Below, piece by piece: positions 62,214 to 64,000 of a DNA stretch of 64,000 bases. Below the pieces are notes generated by a model, which saw only the letters and a program-made list of their open reading frames with translations, was not told where the DNA came from and ran no database searches. The position numbers and the translations under genes were made by a program. Source of the stretch: Mucor racemosus (taxonomy: Eukaryota > Mucoromycota > Mucoromycetes > Mucorales > Mucoraceae). The stretch spans positions 1,054,001-1,118,000 of the forward strand of contig JAPEHQ010000005.1 of the NCBI GenBank assembly GCA_027405735.1. Reading direction: 5' to 3'. Position 1 is the stretch's first letter, and the number at the start of each line of letters is the position of its first letter.

Positions 62214-63184
62214 TCCTATTTCTATCTAAAAGAAAAAGACTAAAGAATCACTTTGAGATCTCTTCTATTTGAAATTAAATTAGATGTATATATTCATATG
62301 CTTGGCTAATAAGAGTACTCTGTTTTTCTTTGATATGAGTCTTTTACAAGGCGAAAACTCGGAAATGATTTAGGTATTTGTTTGTTTTGATTCATGACCA
62401 GATTAAATCATATGATGAGAAAGATGTTGGAAACATAAATTGTTTCAGTGTAATCTAAGCTTTTACGTAGTAATGGTTGTGCTTTAGTAATTTGGATCAT
62501 TCGTCCTAATTGAAAAGGTTCAAAACTCGAGAATATAGAAAGGGGGAGGAACAAAAGTTTCGAGTGAGCTGGAATTACATTCGTATTAATGAGTGTCAAT
62601 TTTTCATCTTTGCAAATTAAACAGCTACAAGTACAGCTTATGCTTGGAAAGAGGAAGAAATAAGAAGAGATTACTTTTTAATGCACTACAGATCAGTCGT
62701 AGATCTAAATGAAAATGGAGTCGATGGTATATAGATCAGAACTGAAATCAAAAAATGGAAAGTCTTTTCTGATAATCTATGGTCGCATTACCGCATTTTT
62801 TTTTCAAGTTCAATTGACTAAAGAAAACGAAAATAATAGCAAGCATTTGCAAAATGTTACGGAGCATTGAAAAAAGTATAGTCTTATCAATCAGAATGTT
62901 GATGCACCCTATTGCTCTATCAAGCTATTTGCCGTTCAAATTTGCTTGACCTTAAAGTGGGAAACCCCAATGTATACCTTCAAATGATCGCCTCTACCTG
63001 AAAAACTATGGTGAATAAAAAATTTTAGTAATTTATTGTAGTATTTCGGCTATTGTTCTAAAATTAGAGATCATTATTACCAAAATATGTGTATTAATCT
63101 AAAATTAACCTAATTTGATTGTAGAATTCACAATTTATAATTTAAATATTGGTTTTTTTCTATTAAATACATAGTTTTAGTAAA
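62214..63184. other. Intergenic with a coding-like relic
   Basis: 3' flank of the Nudix gene. At about 62635-62735 the plus strand reads AYAWKEEEIRRDYFLMHYRS followed by VVDLNENGVDGI and a stop, then more coding-like codons (EIKKWKVFSDNLWSHYRI). It looks like a decayed protein-coding fragment, unidentified. Otherwise nothing seen. Confidence 0.35.
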
Positions 63185-63815
63185 ATATTACTCTGTATTT
63201 TTCATTTCAGCAAAAAATATTAATTTTCCATCGAGAAAAGCAAAATCATAGTTCACGTTACAGCTTAAAACATCCACTAACTGGGTTCAAAATTGATTTA
63301 ATAAAAAAGTGATCATAAAATGATTCAAAAAACAAAATCGTTTAATAGGTCATAAACTGCAAAGTAAGTAGATTTGGCATATTAAATAGTTTTTATACAG
63401 TTTTGGATTCTGTATCCATCTAAATAAAATTCAGATAAACGCTCCATATTAGAGTTTGGGCAAAATGCAGTTAACATTTTGAGGGTTTTTTGAACATACA
63501 CAACGCTTTTTATAAACATTCTTTAAATATAAATAATGGAAATCATACGTAACAAAATTATCTATCGATCTAGCCATTGTTGAACTTTTTAACTGCATTT
63601 TTCGTAGAGGAAATGAGATTTTTGTCCAATTTTTTTTCAAATTCAGAATTTGGGATGAGGGTATACAAAGGGAAAATTGAAGCTAGAAGCGACGAAGGTA
63701 TCTCTTTGTACACATTTTTGAGAGTATCCCCATGAAAAATTAATATTTTGAAAAAAGCTAAATTGGATTCGAAAGAGCTCAACGTGGCAGATGACATGAA
63801 TGTAAAAAAAAAAAA
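63185..63815 (+). repeat. RepX copy G, truncated
   Basis: Matches copy B 8480-9120, ending abruptly at about 63815 at a short poly-A (AAAAAAAAAAAG), where a gag-like reading frame on the minus strand begins. Diverged from other copies by many changes. Confidence 0.75.
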
Positions 63816-64000
63816 GTTGCTTCATAAAGCCGAGACAGGAATTCACTGGATGATTCCTCTGAAAATTGATGTATTTTTTCAAAGGTACTTTGATAACATT
63901 CAATAATAGATTCAGAAATATAGCATTTTTGGAGCATGGCAACAGCAGCACAACGAGGTTGTGCCCGAGGTATAGCAACCTTTCTAGAGTCATGAGTAAT
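63816..64000 (-). pseudogene. Retrotransposon gag-like fragment at window edge
   Basis: The minus strand is open across the window end and reads ...AAVAMLQKCYISESIIECYQ, STFEKIHQFSEESSSEFLSR, LYEA, resembling the helical region of LTR-element Gag proteins. It stops at the junction with RepX. Different from the gag at 44826-45944. Partial, so function cannot be assessed. Confidence 0.45.

Overview
The window looks like nuclear DNA of an early-diverging filamentous fungus, most likely Mucoromycota and probably a Mucorales-type genome. This is inferred from AT-rich DNA, many short (about 50-80 nt) GT-AG introns, fungal-type proteins (Kch1-like potassium channel, Lrg1-like LIM/RhoGAP, NmrA-like protein, TOR) and a DIS3L2/Ssd1-family protein that keeps its catalytic aspartates, unlike yeast Ssd1. 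No species is claimed.

Conserved host genes form islands. These are: a PUF RNA-binding protein (left edge to 2506, +); a DIS3L2-type exoribonuclease (10115-13558, -); a UBZ4/UIM zinc-finger protein (14046-15485, -) divergent from ribosomal protein eL27 (15641-16540, +); ribosomal protein uS2/RPS0 (18023-18969, +); a Rab6/Ypt6 GTPase (19282-20413, +); a Kch1-like potassium channel (31365-32792, +); TOR kinase (33092-40856, -, 12 exons, 2359 aa); an NmrA-like oxidoreductase (48282-49163, -); a PD-(D/E)XK-like hypothetical gene interrupted by a LINE fragment (49773-50978, -, and 50979-52561, +); an Lrg1-like LIM/RhoGAP protein (53298-57087, -, 8 exons, 1081 aa); the ribosome-assembly GTPase NOG1 (59075-61067, +); and a Nudix hydrolase (61498-62213, +). 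For the genes whose exons I assembled completely, the coding lengths are whole numbers of codons, which supports the models.

The stretches between islands (about 2.5-10 kb, 20.4-31 kb, 41-48 kb, 62.2-64 kb) are transposon graveyards. They hold: a multi-copy dispersed repeat family (called RepX here) in at least six copies, two of them as a near-identical inverted pair; four solo LTRs, three of them with perfect 5-bp target duplications; a complete small LTR element whose only gene is gag (TR-GAG type) nested inside another repeat; two copies of a repeat carrying what looks like a fragment of a dynein intermediate-chain gene; hAT-like miniature elements full of GAGC/CTCG subterminal motifs; and a degenerate tandem repeat of about 180 bp.

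The host genes do not form a pathway cluster. Several concern growth control and translation (TOR, NOG1, two ribosomal proteins, PUF, DIS3L2) or cell-wall/Rho signalling (Lrg1-like, Ypt6), but this is probably ordinary housekeeping synteny. The most unusual content is in the nested mobile elements.
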